Shown here piece by piece: positions 44,879-53,914 of a stretch of 64,000 nt of DNA; the first letter of the stretch is position 1, and every line of letters starts with the position of its first letter. Position numbers and translations under genes: made by a program. Under the pieces are notes generated by a model, which was not told the origin of the DNA, ran no database searches, and saw nothing but the letters and a program-made list of their open reading frames with translations. The stretch is from Brevibacillus massiliensis (GTDB taxonomy: Bacteria > Bacillota > Bacilli > Brevibacillales > Brevibacillaceae). Where the stretch lies: positions 148,021 through 212,020 of the forward strand of contig NZ_HE978545.1 in assembly GCF_000311785.1 (NCBI RefSeq). Reading direction: 5' to 3'.

Positions 44879-46684
44879 GTGGATGTGCTGTTTCGCAGCG
44901 TTGTCGGAAAACTGTGGCTTACGATCATCGCTCTGTTCGCCTTTATTCTGACGATCTTTAGCCTGCTTTTGGTCCAATCCTTTGACAGCTATTATTTTCA
45001 CAAGCAGGCGCAGAGCCTGAAGAATCTGGCCGAACGCCTTTCCGAGGAATTCCAGACGGAGACGGACCCGCATCAGGTTTTTCATTTGGCTGCCCGGATG
45101 AGCGGTTCATACGGAATCGGGTTATCTGTCATTGACGCTCAGTACCGCGAAGTCAGCCGGTCGGAGCCTGATCCGGGCGTACCGCAGATTTCCATCGACC
45201 AACTGGTGAAAGAGAACAGGCTTCAAGTCGACCAGGCACTAAAGGGTGGGCATCCGGCGCCGGTGACAGTCATCTTGCCCGGCGAGAACAAAGAGATGAA
45301 CGACCGGGTCCAGATCATCGCAGTGGCCGTCCCAATCCCTGCCCACTCGGGAGCAGTAATCTTGTATCAGGCCATCGAAGACGTCAACGGTACATTGGGT
45401 GAGATGAGAAAGCTCATCTATATCGTCGGCGTGATCGGATTTACGATGACGACGGTGTTTGCCTTTTTCCTTTCCTCGCGGATCACTTTCCCGCTGCGGC
45501 AGATGAAAGCGACGGCGCACCGCATTGCCGAGGGAGACTTCCACGCGGAGATTCCGATTCGGTCGAACGACGAAATCGGCGAATTGGCCTCCACCTTCAA
45601 TACGATGGCCAGCCGGTTGAACAACACGGTCAAGGCCCTGTCGCACGAAAAAGAACAGTTGGCAAGCGTGCTTCGCAGCATGATCGACGGAGTCGTGATG
45701 ATCTACGGCGACGGAAAAATCGTGGTGACCAACCCGCCGGCCGAAAACTTTTTAAAGGATTGGAAGTTCGAACACGCGGAAGAGCCCAGTCCGGTACTGC
45801 AATTGTACCGGCGGCTGCTGGAAAACGAGCAGGAGATTCGCGAAGACATCCCCCTGCAGGGGCGGATCTGGTCGATCGTGATGACGCCGCTCTACGTGCA
45901 GGAGCAGATTCGCGGTGCGGTCGCTGTCCTGCGCGACATGACCCAGGAGCGAAAGCTGGATAAACTCCGCCAGGATTTCGTCGCGAACGTGTCGCATGAG
46001 CTGCGAACGCCGCTGTCCATGCTGCAGGGATACAGCGAGGCGATCGTGGATGACATTGCCGCGACCCCGGAGGAGCACAAGGAACTCGCCAAGATCATCT
46101 ACGATGAGTCCGTCCGCATGACCAAGCTGGTAAATGAACTGCTGGATCTGGCCCGGATGGAGGGCGGACATGTGGAGCTGTTCCGCGAAGAGGTTGCCGT
46201 TCGCCCCTACATGGAACGGATACAACGGAAATTTACCAACCTGGCACGTGAACAGGAAATCACGCTGCAGCTGCGGCTGAAGGCAAAACGGGAGCATTTT
46301 ACATTTGATCCGGATCGGATGGAACAAGTACTGACCAACCTGGTGGATAACGCGCTGCGGCACACCCCGCCAGGCGGAATCGTGACAGTCGCGGCAGCAG
46401 GAGAAAAGGCCCTGCAGCTAGAAGTAAGTGACACAGGCAGCGGAATTCCGCAGGAGGACTTACCGTTCGTGTTTGAGCGGTTCTATAAAGCCGACAAGGC
46501 AAGGACAAGAGGAAGAGCGGGAACAGGTCTTGGACTGTCCATCGTCAGAAATATTGTTGCCGCGCACGGAGGCAAGATTACGGTGCAAAGCAAGCTCGGC
46601 GAAGGGACGACCTTTACCATTACCCTGCCGGATGAGGAGACAGACGTGAGGAGTGGAGCGAATGGTTCGAACAATTCTATTTGA
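44879..46684 (+). CDS. resE: sensor histidine kinase ResE
   Basis: 601 residues. Membrane segments at about 12-32 and 180-200 flank an external sensor region; HAMP 201-253, PAS about 262-355, HisKA with phosphoacceptor His373 ('FVANVSHELRTPL'), and HATPase with 'NLVDNALRHTPPGG', 'DTGSGIP' and 'GTGLGLSI'. GTG 44879 is the only plausible start. It phosphorylates ResD in response to redox or nitric oxide signals. Its 3' end overlaps the HAD gene by 23 bp. Confidence 0.94.
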   Translation: MDVLFRSVVGKLWLTIIALFAFILTIFSLLLVQSFDSYYFHKQAQSLKNLAERLSEEFQTETDPHQVFHLAARMSGSYGIGLSVIDAQYREVSRSEPDPGVPQISIDQLVKENRLQVDQALKGGHPAPVTVILPGENKEMNDRVQIIAVAVPIPAHSGAVILYQAIEDVNGTLGEMRKLIYIVGVIGFTMTTVFAFFLSSRITFPLRQMKATAHRIAEGDFHAEIPIRSNDEIGELASTFNTMASRLNNTVKALSHEKEQLASVLRSMIDGVVMIYGDGKIVVTNPPAENFLKDWKFEHAEEPSPVLQLYRRLLENEQEIREDIPLQGRIWSIVMTPLYVQEQIRGAVAVLRDMTQERKLDKLRQDFVANVSHELRTPLSMLQGYSEAIVDDIAATPEEHKELAKIIYDESVRMTKLVNELLDLARMEGGHVELFREEVAVRPYMERIQRKFTNLAREQEITLQLRLKAKREHFTFDPDRMEQVLTNLVDNALRHTPPGGIVTVAAAGEKALQLEVSDTGSGIPQEDLPFVFERFYKADKARTRGRAGTGLGLSIVRNIVAAHGGKITVQSKLGEGTTFTITLPDEETDVRSGANGSNNSI

Positions 46685-47792
46685 TGTGGACGGTGTCATG
46701 CTCAGCGAGGAGCGGTACTTTGATGCTTCCGCGCTGACGGTTTGGGAAATGCTGCACAGCGGGAAATACCTCGGACTTCCTGGGGATGCGTTTACGCCCG
46801 CGCCGGATGAGGCGACGATCCGGCGGGTGAGACAGACAGTATTTTCCAATGATGAAGTGCTGCGTTTTCTCAAAGCGCGCGGTACCAATTCCAACTGGGA
46901 TATGGTCTTTTTGAGTTTTTCCTATCAATTGATTCGCCTCTGCCAGTATTTGCGGGAGAAGCACCCGGCGGCAGCGGAGCTGTTGACGGGCCAGATCAAT
47001 CGGGCCAAGTTGGCTCAGGTTGCTGACTGGGCGCGCGAGGCTGGCGATTTCGCGATTGATTACAAAGCATTTGTAGCGGATTTTGGCAAAGGAAATGCGG
47101 AGAAGGCGGAACTTCTCCTGTATCTCAATCAGATCGCGGGCGAGCGCTGCGGCGTGGAGACCCGGATCTTTTCGCGAAACAGCGAGCTGTGGGAACTGTG
47201 CCAGCAAACGTTCCAGGAGTGGTACCTGGGTGACGACCTGATTGCCGGCTCGATCGGGAGAGAGACGTTCCAGCCCGGCAAAAAAGGGTTCCTCACGGAC
47301 GAGATTCCGATTGTGGAGCCGGCCAAGCTGCGTGAGATATTGCTGGAGCTCAAGGCAAAAGGCCTAACGCTGGGAATCGGTACAGGACGTCCGACGATCG
47401 AAACCCATGTTCCGCTGAAAGAGCTGGGCCTGCTGGAGCTGTTTGAGGCCGATCGCGTGGTGACGGCGAGCCATGTCCTGGATGCCGAGACGGCCTACCC
47501 GCAGTCCGCGCCGCTCTCCAAGCCGCACCCGTACTCCTACGTCAAAGGCTATTTGGGGCTGGACAAACCGGATGCTGAAGTCTTGAATCAGCCGCTCCCT
47601 CTGCCTGGTGCTGAGGAGATTCTGATCGTCGGCGATTCGCTTGCCGACCTGATGGCTGCCCGGAAGATGGGCTGCCGTTTTGCAGCGACGTTGACCGGAC
47701 TTTCAGGCAAAGAGGCGCGAAGCACCTTCGAAAAGGAAAAAGCCGACTACATTTTGGAGGATGTCGGCGAGATTCTGACGATCTTCTCGTAA
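46662..47792 (+). CDS. HAD superfamily hydrolase
   Basis: 376 residues. Motif I 'ILFDVDGVMLSEERYF' is at the N-terminus, motif II Thr/Ser in 'GIGTGRPTIETHVPL' (about residue 235), a lysine in 'PLSKPHPYSYVKG' and motif IV 'IVGDSLADLMAARKMG'. The large helical insert between motifs I and II is a C1-type cap. It is a likely phosphatase; substrate unknown. ATG 46662 lies inside resE with GGAG upstream, so it is probably translated from the res transcript. Linkage to resDE suggests a respiration-related substrate but nothing in the sequence proves it. Confidence 0.82.
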   Translation: MVRTILFDVDGVMLSEERYFDASALTVWEMLHSGKYLGLPGDAFTPAPDEATIRRVRQTVFSNDEVLRFLKARGTNSNWDMVFLSFSYQLIRLCQYLREKHPAAAELLTGQINRAKLAQVADWAREAGDFAIDYKAFVADFGKGNAEKAELLLYLNQIAGERCGVETRIFSRNSELWELCQQTFQEWYLGDDLIAGSIGRETFQPGKKGFLTDEIPIVEPAKLREILLELKAKGLTLGIGTGRPTIETHVPLKELGLLELFEADRVVTASHVLDAETAYPQSAPLSKPHPYSYVKGYLGLDKPDAEVLNQPLPLPGAEEILIVGDSLADLMAARKMGCRFAATLTGLSGKEARSTFEKEKADYILEDVGEILTIFS

Positions 47793-47799
47793 GCAGCGA

Positions 47800-47840
47800 C
47801 CCCCCGGGAACCAACGCGTTCTCCGGGGGTTTCTGTTTCA
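47800..47840 (+). terminator. Rho-independent terminator of the res-HAD operon
   Basis: CCCCCGG (47801) pairs with CCGGGGG (47823), 15-nt loop, then TTTCTGTTT. Confidence 0.7.
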
Positions 47841-47925
47841 TGACTGTTTTGCTGCACCTTCTCCGGCCTGCGCGCACAGGGAGAGCCCCATTTTTTGCCC
47901 CAGCACATCAAAGGCCGGCCCAAAC

Positions 47926-47954
47926 TTGCGGAATCACCGGCTCGGCTATACAAT
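47926..47954 (+). promoter_or_regulatory. possible promoter of the small flavoprotein gene
   Basis: TTGCGG, 17-nt spacer, TACAAT, 33 bp before the start. Confidence 0.5.
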
Positions 47955-47987
47955 GGTAATAAAAAACAGTTAGGAGTTGTTGAGCCG

Positions 47988-48554
47988 ATGTACGATATCG
48001 TGATCATTGGAGGAGGCACGGCTGGTTCAAGCGCAGCCATCTTTGCTGCGAAGGCAGGCAAGAAGACACTCGTCATTGACAATGACAAAGGCATGACGAA
48101 ACGAGCCTGGCTGGAGAATCATTACGGCATCATGGAGATCAGCGGTCCTGATCTGATCGAAATCGGCAGGAAGCAAGCAGAAAAATTTGGCGCAGAATAC
48201 ATAGACGACAAAGCAGTCAATGTGACCAAAAAGGAAAACGGCTTTAGCATTGCAACGGAAAACAGGGAAGTGGAAGCCCGGCACGTCATCCTGGCGACCG
48301 GCGCCCTGGTCGACCTGGCTGAGACGATTGGCCTCAAGACGAAACCGGGGACCGAACCGCGCATCAAGACCGTTTTCGACGTGGATAGCAATGGCAAGAC
48401 CAACATTGACGGCATCTGGGCCGCAGGCACCTGCGCCGGGGTGAGCGTCCACACGATCGTCACCGCAGGCGACGGCGCCAAAGTCGCCATCAACGTCATC
48501 AGTGAAATCAACGGCGAACGCTACGTCGACCACGACGTATTGCCGGCGAAGTAA
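47988..48554 (+). CDS. small FAD-dependent oxidoreductase, thioredoxin-reductase-like
   Basis: 188 residues. The N-terminal dinucleotide motif 'IVIIGGGTAGSSAAIFAAKA' and C-terminal FAD motif 'GIWAAGTCAGVSVHTIVTAG' frame one FAD-binding fold. The NADPH domain and the CxxC of thioredoxin reductases are missing, so it is about 60% of usual TrxB length but not obviously truncated. It may need a partner protein as electron donor. ATG 47988 with AGGAG 12 nt upstream; the ATG at 47895 lies before the promoter. Function unknown. Confidence 0.8.
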   Translation: MYDIVIIGGGTAGSSAAIFAAKAGKKTLVIDNDKGMTKRAWLENHYGIMEISGPDLIEIGRKQAEKFGAEYIDDKAVNVTKKENGFSIATENREVEARHVILATGALVDLAETIGLKTKPGTEPRIKTVFDVDSNGKTNIDGIWAAGTCAGVSVHTIVTAGDGAKVAINVISEINGERYVDHDVLPAK

Positions 48555-48568
48555 AGAAAAAGGGGAAA

Positions 48569-48602
48569 TGCCCACTCTGAACAGGAGAGGGCACTTTTTT
48601 TG
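48569..48602 (+). terminator. Rho-independent terminator after the flavoprotein gene
   Basis: TGCC and CTCT in the 5' arm pair with AGAG and GGCA in the 3' arm, with a 2-nt bulge; eight T follow. Confidence 0.7.
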
Positions 48603-48618
48603 TAAAAGAAAGCAACGA

Positions 48619-48826
48619 GAGTCCGAGAAAAATGGAGCGAGCGCAGGCCTTGGCAACGCCCACCCAGTCGGAACGGAAAAAAACGGCACACGCTTGTCGG
48701 CCAAATTCTACGTTGAGATGCTTCCTGTTATTTTTAGTCGACGTGCCGTTTTTTGGAGTGTAGACGGCCAGTCCAGCTTCCCCGCTGGCGTGCCACGAAC
48801 GGAGCGAGCCCATTTTTCTCGGACTC
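48619..48826 (+). repeat. near-palindromic repeat element, copy 2
   Basis: 208 bp, same orientation as copy 1. Outer arms are GAGTCCGAGAAAAATGG (48619-48635) and CCATTTTTCTCGGACTC (48810-48826). The fourth base is changed on both sides relative to copy 1 (A to T and T to A), keeping the pair. The inner stem AAAAAAACGGCAC (48677-48689) with GTGCCGTTTTTT (48743-48754) is kept; the central loop is the most divergent part. By eye about 14 differences from copy 1. It lies between the flavoprotein terminator and the serA terminator, in a convergent gap of 341 bp with no gene. Confidence 0.85.
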
Positions 48827-48848
48827 CACGCACAATGTTCGCAAACGC

Positions 48849-48886
48849 CAAAAAAGGACGCGAGGCTTTTCCCACCCCCGCGTCCA
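48849..48886 (-). terminator. Rho-independent terminator of serA
   Basis: Read leftward, GGACGCG (48885-48879) pairs with CGCGTCC (48862-48856) and six T follow. Confidence 0.75.
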
Positions 48887-48895
48887 AGGCAAATA

Positions 48896-50479
48896 TTATA
48901 GATCGATTTGCGTAACGCTGGTAATTTCCGAAAGTTCTCCAACCGTGTCGAGCAATTCCGCGGAGAGCGGCTTGTCGACTGTCAGCATCATGATGGCGTC
49001 GCCGCCGACATCCTGCCGTCCAACCTGCATGGTTGCGATGTTGACCCCATTTGAACCCAGGACGGTTCCGACCTGTCCAATGACACCCGGCCGGTCGTTG
49101 TGATGGATCAGCAGCAGATGACCTTCCGGAGAAGCGTCGATCGAGTAGTTGTCGATCTTGACAATACGCGCTCCATAGCCGTTCAGTCGGGTTCCGGCAA
49201 CCGTGCGGCTCTCCTGGTTGGTTCTGAGCGTCACAGTCAGCAGGTTGGTAAATCCGCGGCTGTGCGAAGACTTCTGTTCATTGACCACGATGTCGCGCAC
49301 TTTGGCCAAATGCGGAGCGTTGACGTAATTCACCTGGTCGCCGAGCCGGAAGGACAGCACCCCTTTGAGGATCGTCCGCGTAAGCGGCGTGGTATCCACG
49401 TCAGCCAGTTCGCCGCTGTAAGTGATCGATATCTCCTGCAGCGCGCCGATCGTCACCTGGGCGAGAAAATGGCCCACTTTCTCCCCGAGATCGAAGTACG
49501 GCTGCACCCGCTCCAAGACATGGGCAGGGAGGGACGGAAGGTTGACGGCGTTTTTGAACGCCTCTCCGCGCAGGGCTTTCAGCAGCTCTTCCGAGACGTC
49601 AATTGCCACGTTTTCTTGCGCTTCCACCGTCGACGCACCCAGGTGGGGAGTGACGACGACCTGCGGCAATCCGATCAGCGGATTGTCGGTTGGCGGTTCC
49701 ACTTCGAAGACGTCGAGCGCCGCACCTGCCACTTTTCCGGTCTGGATCGCTTCGTACAGCGCCATCTCGTCAATGATGCCGCCGCGTGCGCAGTTGACGA
49801 TCCGAACGCCTTTTTTCATCATTTCAAATTCGCGCGTACCAATCAGGTGGTGGGTCTCCTTCGTCAAAGGAGTGTGAACCGTGATGAAGTCGGCCTGGGC
49901 GACGATTTCGTCAACTGTTCCCATTTGCACGCCAAGCTTTTGCGCGCGTTCCTCAGTCAGGAAGGGATCGTATCCGATGACCTTCATATTGAATGCTTTT
50001 GCCCGTTTGGCCACTTCCGATCCGATCCGGCCCATGCCGACGACGCCGAGAACCTTGTTGTTCAATTCCACACCCTGGAAGCTTTTACGGTCCCAGATGC
50101 CGTCGGTCAGCTTTTTATGGGCTTGCGGAATGTTGCGGGCGACGGCCATCAGCATCGCAAAAGTGTGTTCCGCCGCCGAGAACGTGTTGCCGTCGGGAGC
50201 GTTGATGACCGCAACGCCTGCTCCGGTGGCCGCATTGAGATCGATGTTGTCAACGCCGACTCCGGCCCGTCCGACTACCTTGAGCCGTTTTGCAGCGGCG
50301 AATACTTCTGCAGTTACCTGTGTTTGGCTGCGAACCAGCAGGGCGTCGTAGTCACCGATCTCCGCGAGCAGGTCGGAAGGGGAGAGGTTGGTTTTTTGAA
50401 CGACTTCTATATCGGGTGCTTCCAATAGCTTCTGAATTCCAAATTCGCTGAGCGGATCACTGATGAGTACTTTAAACAT
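48896..50479 (-). CDS. serA: D-3-phosphoglycerate dehydrogenase
   Basis: 527 residues, the long SerA form. Substrate/NAD domain has 'VLGVVGMGRIGSEVAKRAKA', 'NCARGGIIDEMALYEAI' and catalytic His in 'PHLGASTVEAQENVA'; an intervening ASB domain is followed by a C-terminal ACT domain ('LLLIHHNDRPGVIGQVGTVL') that senses serine in relatives. First step of serine synthesis. It overlaps the aminotransferase gene by 8 bp and shares its T-box leader. Confidence 0.95.
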   Translation of the reverse strand: MFKVLISDPLSEFGIQKLLEAPDIEVVQKTNLSPSDLLAEIGDYDALLVRSQTQVTAEVFAAAKRLKVVGRAGVGVDNIDLNAATGAGVAVINAPDGNTFSAAEHTFAMLMAVARNIPQAHKKLTDGIWDRKSFQGVELNNKVLGVVGMGRIGSEVAKRAKAFNMKVIGYDPFLTEERAQKLGVQMGTVDEIVAQADFITVHTPLTKETHHLIGTREFEMMKKGVRIVNCARGGIIDEMALYEAIQTGKVAGAALDVFEVEPPTDNPLIGLPQVVVTPHLGASTVEAQENVAIDVSEELLKALRGEAFKNAVNLPSLPAHVLERVQPYFDLGEKVGHFLAQVTIGALQEISITYSGELADVDTTPLTRTILKGVLSFRLGDQVNYVNAPHLAKVRDIVVNEQKSSHSRGFTNLLTVTLRTNQESRTVAGTRLNGYGARIVKIDNYSIDASPEGHLLLIHHNDRPGVIGQVGTVLGSNGVNIATMQVGRQDVGGDAIMMLTVDKPLSAELLDTVGELSEITSVTQIDL

Positions 50480-51626
50480 GGTTGATCAATACCTCCTGTG
50501 CAGCTTTGACACCGGCGCCAAGCGTTACGTCAGTGCCAATTTGTTTTAATGCCATTTCGATGGCGGATACGACAGTGATGACGTCGAGCGGATCACAGTA
50601 ACCCATATGGCCGATCCGGAAGATCTTGCCTTTTAAATGCTGTTGTCCGCCGGCGATGACGACGTTGTGTTTGGTCCGCAGCACCTTGCGCAGCTCTTCA
50701 GCATCAAATCTTCCCTCAGGGTTCAGCGAGGTCACCGTAGGCGATCCGTATTGATCCTTCGTCATCAGCGGGATATCGAGCGCCTTTATCGCTGCCCGGG
50801 TCATATCCCTCATCAATACGTGACGGCTGAAGATGTTTGGCAGTCCTTCCTCCTCAATCATGCTGCATACCTCAGCGAGTCCGAAGACGAGCGAGACGGC
50901 AGGCGTGTATGGGGTGGTCTGATCCGCCAGGCTTTTGCGGTATGCTTTCAGGTCGAGGTAGAACGCCAGCGGCTTTACTTGTTCGATTACTTTCCAAGCG
51001 CGCTCGCTGGCAGCTAGAAATGCCAGACCGGCAGGCAGCATAAACGCTTTTTGCGAACCAGTCACCAAGATGTCAATGCCCCATTTATCCATCTCACAAG
51101 GAACAGCCCCCAGGGAGCTGACGGCATCGACGATGAATAACGCATCTGTTTGCTCGTGAACCACCCGGGCCAACTGCTCGATCGGATTTAATACGCCGGT
51201 CGATGTCTCACAGTGGGTGGCAAAGACAGCCTTCACTTGCGGTCTCTCTTTCAGAAACGGGGTGAGGATTTCCGGCGTAACCGCTTCTCCCCAGGGCACT
51301 TCCAGTCGATGGACAATGATGCCGTAACGCTCGCATATTTTGGCAAACCGTTCCCCGAAAACGCCGCTGACCAGTACAGCCGCTTCTTCACCGGGTTGGA
51401 CCGTGTTAACTACGCCCATTTCCAGCGAACTCGTGCCGGAGCCGGTCAAAATGTAGACGTCCTGTTCGGTGCCAAAGATTGGCTTCAGCCGCTTGGCGGT
51501 TTCGGCAAGCAGGGCGGAAAACTGGCCGCTGCGGTGTCCGATCATCGGGCGATTCATCGCCTGCATGACACGGGGGGGGATGGGTGTCGGGCCTGGAATA
51601 CGCAAAATCGATTTGTCTGCAAACAT
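50472..51626 (-). CDS. class V aminotransferase, alanine-glyoxylate / phosphoserine aminotransferase-like
   Basis: 384-residue PLP enzyme with 'TGSGTSSLEMGVVNTVQPGE', Asp167 in 'LFIVDAVSSLG' and PLP-binding Lys193 in 'VTGSQKAFMLPAG'. It belongs to the alanine-glyoxylate/serine-pyruvate aminotransferase group, not classical SerC. Being in one operon with serA under a T-box, it probably makes phosphoserine or handles serine; members of this family replace SerC in methanogens and Thermotoga. AGGAGG lies 11 nt before ATG 51626. Confidence 0.88.
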   Translation of the reverse strand: MFADKSILRIPGPTPIPPRVMQAMNRPMIGHRSGQFSALLAETAKRLKPIFGTEQDVYILTGSGTSSLEMGVVNTVQPGEEAAVLVSGVFGERFAKICERYGIIVHRLEVPWGEAVTPEILTPFLKERPQVKAVFATHCETSTGVLNPIEQLARVVHEQTDALFIVDAVSSLGAVPCEMDKWGIDILVTGSQKAFMLPAGLAFLAASERAWKVIEQVKPLAFYLDLKAYRKSLADQTTPYTPAVSLVFGLAEVCSMIEEEGLPNIFSRHVLMRDMTRAAIKALDIPLMTKDQYGSPTVTSLNPEGRFDAEELRKVLRTKHNVVIAGGQQHLKGKIFRIGHMGYCDPLDVITVVSAIEMALKQIGTDVTLGAGVKAAQEVLINHV

Positions 51627-51689
51627 GGTTCTCTCAACCTCCTGATTTTTCTTTACATGTAAGGCAGATAATCAATCATTACCTGCCAT

Positions 51690-51995
51690 AAAAAAACCTC
51701 CCGCCGCTCACTACATATGGCTGTAGTGAGGGACGAGAGGTATGCTTCGCGGTACCACCCTCATTTGTTTTCCTTTTCGCAAAGGAAAACCTTGGCAGGT
51801 TCATGACCTGATGGATAACGGATCAACCGATCAAACCTACTTGCCGCACGGCTTTCAGCTTGTAACTCCGAAGTGCTCATCTGTGCAAGGAACCACCGAT
51901 TCGCAGCGACCATCGGCTCTCTGAGGGTTTCCTTCGCACAGCGTATCTTCATCAACGTTGTTCGACTATTCTGTTTGCTGAGATTTGCTACTAAC
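51690..51995 (-). promoter_or_regulatory. T-box leader of the aminotransferase-serA operon
   Basis: On the minus strand the conserved T-box AGGGTGGTACCGCG is at 51761-51748. Stem I has the distal AG-bulge region 'AGAGAGCCGATGG' and 'GCTGCGAATCGG' near 51920-51890. The terminator (51740-51690) pairs CTCACTAC with GTAGTGAG plus flanking bases, followed by seven T. A plausible specifier is AGC (Ser) at 51877-51875, judged from a hand-drawn Stem I. Uncharged tRNA would stabilise the antiterminator and switch the operon on. Confidence 0.88.
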
Positions 51996-52022
51996 TTTAT
52001 CACGGCTAATCGAAACCGTCAA
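51994..52022 (-). promoter_or_regulatory. sigma-A promoter of the T-box operon
   Basis: TTGACG (52022-52017), 17-nt spacer, TAAAGT (51999-51994) on the minus strand, directly before the T-box RNA. Confidence 0.7.
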
Positions 52023-52069
52023 GCAGAAAAATAATGAACATTGAAATAAACTTTTGGGAAATTGTTCGG

Positions 52070-52103
52070 AAAAGCAAAAGAAAGACACGGGTCGCCCGTG
52101 CCT
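52070..52103 (-). terminator. Rho-independent terminator of ppa
   Basis: Read leftward CACGGG-CGA-CCCGTG, then TCTTTCTTTT. Confidence 0.7.
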
Positions 52104-52123
52104 TCTGCAAGCTGCTTATGTAA

Positions 52124-52621
52124 TTACTTGTTTTCTTTGTAGCGGGCGTAGCACTCGTCAATCAAGGCGTTTGCCTTTTCAGGGCCGTACCAGCCGTCGA
52201 TTTTGGTCACTTTGTTCTCCAGATCCTTGTACCGCTCGAAGAAGTGGGAGATTTCCTTCAGCACGTGCGGCGATACGTCATCCAGCGACTTCACATGGGC
52301 AAAACGCGGATCTTTTACCGGTACGCCGAGCAGCTTTTCATCCTGTCCCTTGTCGTCAGACATGACCAGAACACCGATGATGCGCGTGTCGATGACGCAA
52401 CCGGGGAACGTAGGGAAGGTGGTCAGCACCAGCACGTCGAGCGGGTCTCCGTCCAAAGCCAGCGTGTTTTCCAAATAGCCGTACTCCGTAGGGTAATGCA
52501 TAGGCGAGTACAGTACGCGGTCAAGGCGAAATACTCCGGCTTCCTTGTCAAACTCGTATTTATTTTGACTGCCGGTGGGAATTTCAATGATCGCTTCTAC
52601 AACTTTATTTGTTTCAGACAT
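52124..52621 (-). CDS. ppa: inorganic pyrophosphatase, family I
   Basis: 165 residues. Metal motif 'LDGDPLDVLVLT' (D-x-D-P-x-D) and N-terminal 'EIPTGSQNKYEFDKEAGVFR' are those of soluble family I enzymes, which split pyrophosphate to drive biosynthesis. Many Bacillus use the unrelated family II enzyme, so this is a lineage hint. ATG 52621 has AAGGAGGA 9 nt upstream; the longer frame to 52732 has no ribosome site and crosses the upstream terminator. Confidence 0.93.
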   Translation of the reverse strand: MSETNKVVEAIIEIPTGSQNKYEFDKEAGVFRLDRVLYSPMHYPTEYGYLENTLALDGDPLDVLVLTTFPTFPGCVIDTRIIGVLVMSDDKGQDEKLLGVPVKDPRFAHVKSLDDVSPHVLKEISHFFERYKDLENKVTKIDGWYGPEKANALIDECYARYKENK

Positions 52622-52710
52622 CGCAGCAGATCCTCCTTCAAATTGTGTCAAACAAAACCATTTTACATTATAACAAGAAGTTTTCGTAAATAAAAGCAGG
52701 GAAAAAGCCC

Positions 52711-52750
52711 AAAAAAACCGCCCACCCTGCATGGAGTGAGCGATTTTTTT
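52711..52750 (-). terminator. Rho-independent terminator of the ferredoxin gene, symmetric T/A runs
   Basis: Read leftward, ATCGCTCACTCC pairs with GGTGGGCGGT (one bulge, two G-U), then seven T. A-runs on the other side could let it work in both directions. Confidence 0.8.
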
Positions 52751-52756
52751 GCCGTA

Positions 52757-53870
<1,114 letters not shown>

Positions 53871-53914
53871 GCCAATCCTCCAACAATGATGGTGTTAAGG
53901 GTAAAGGAGTAAAG

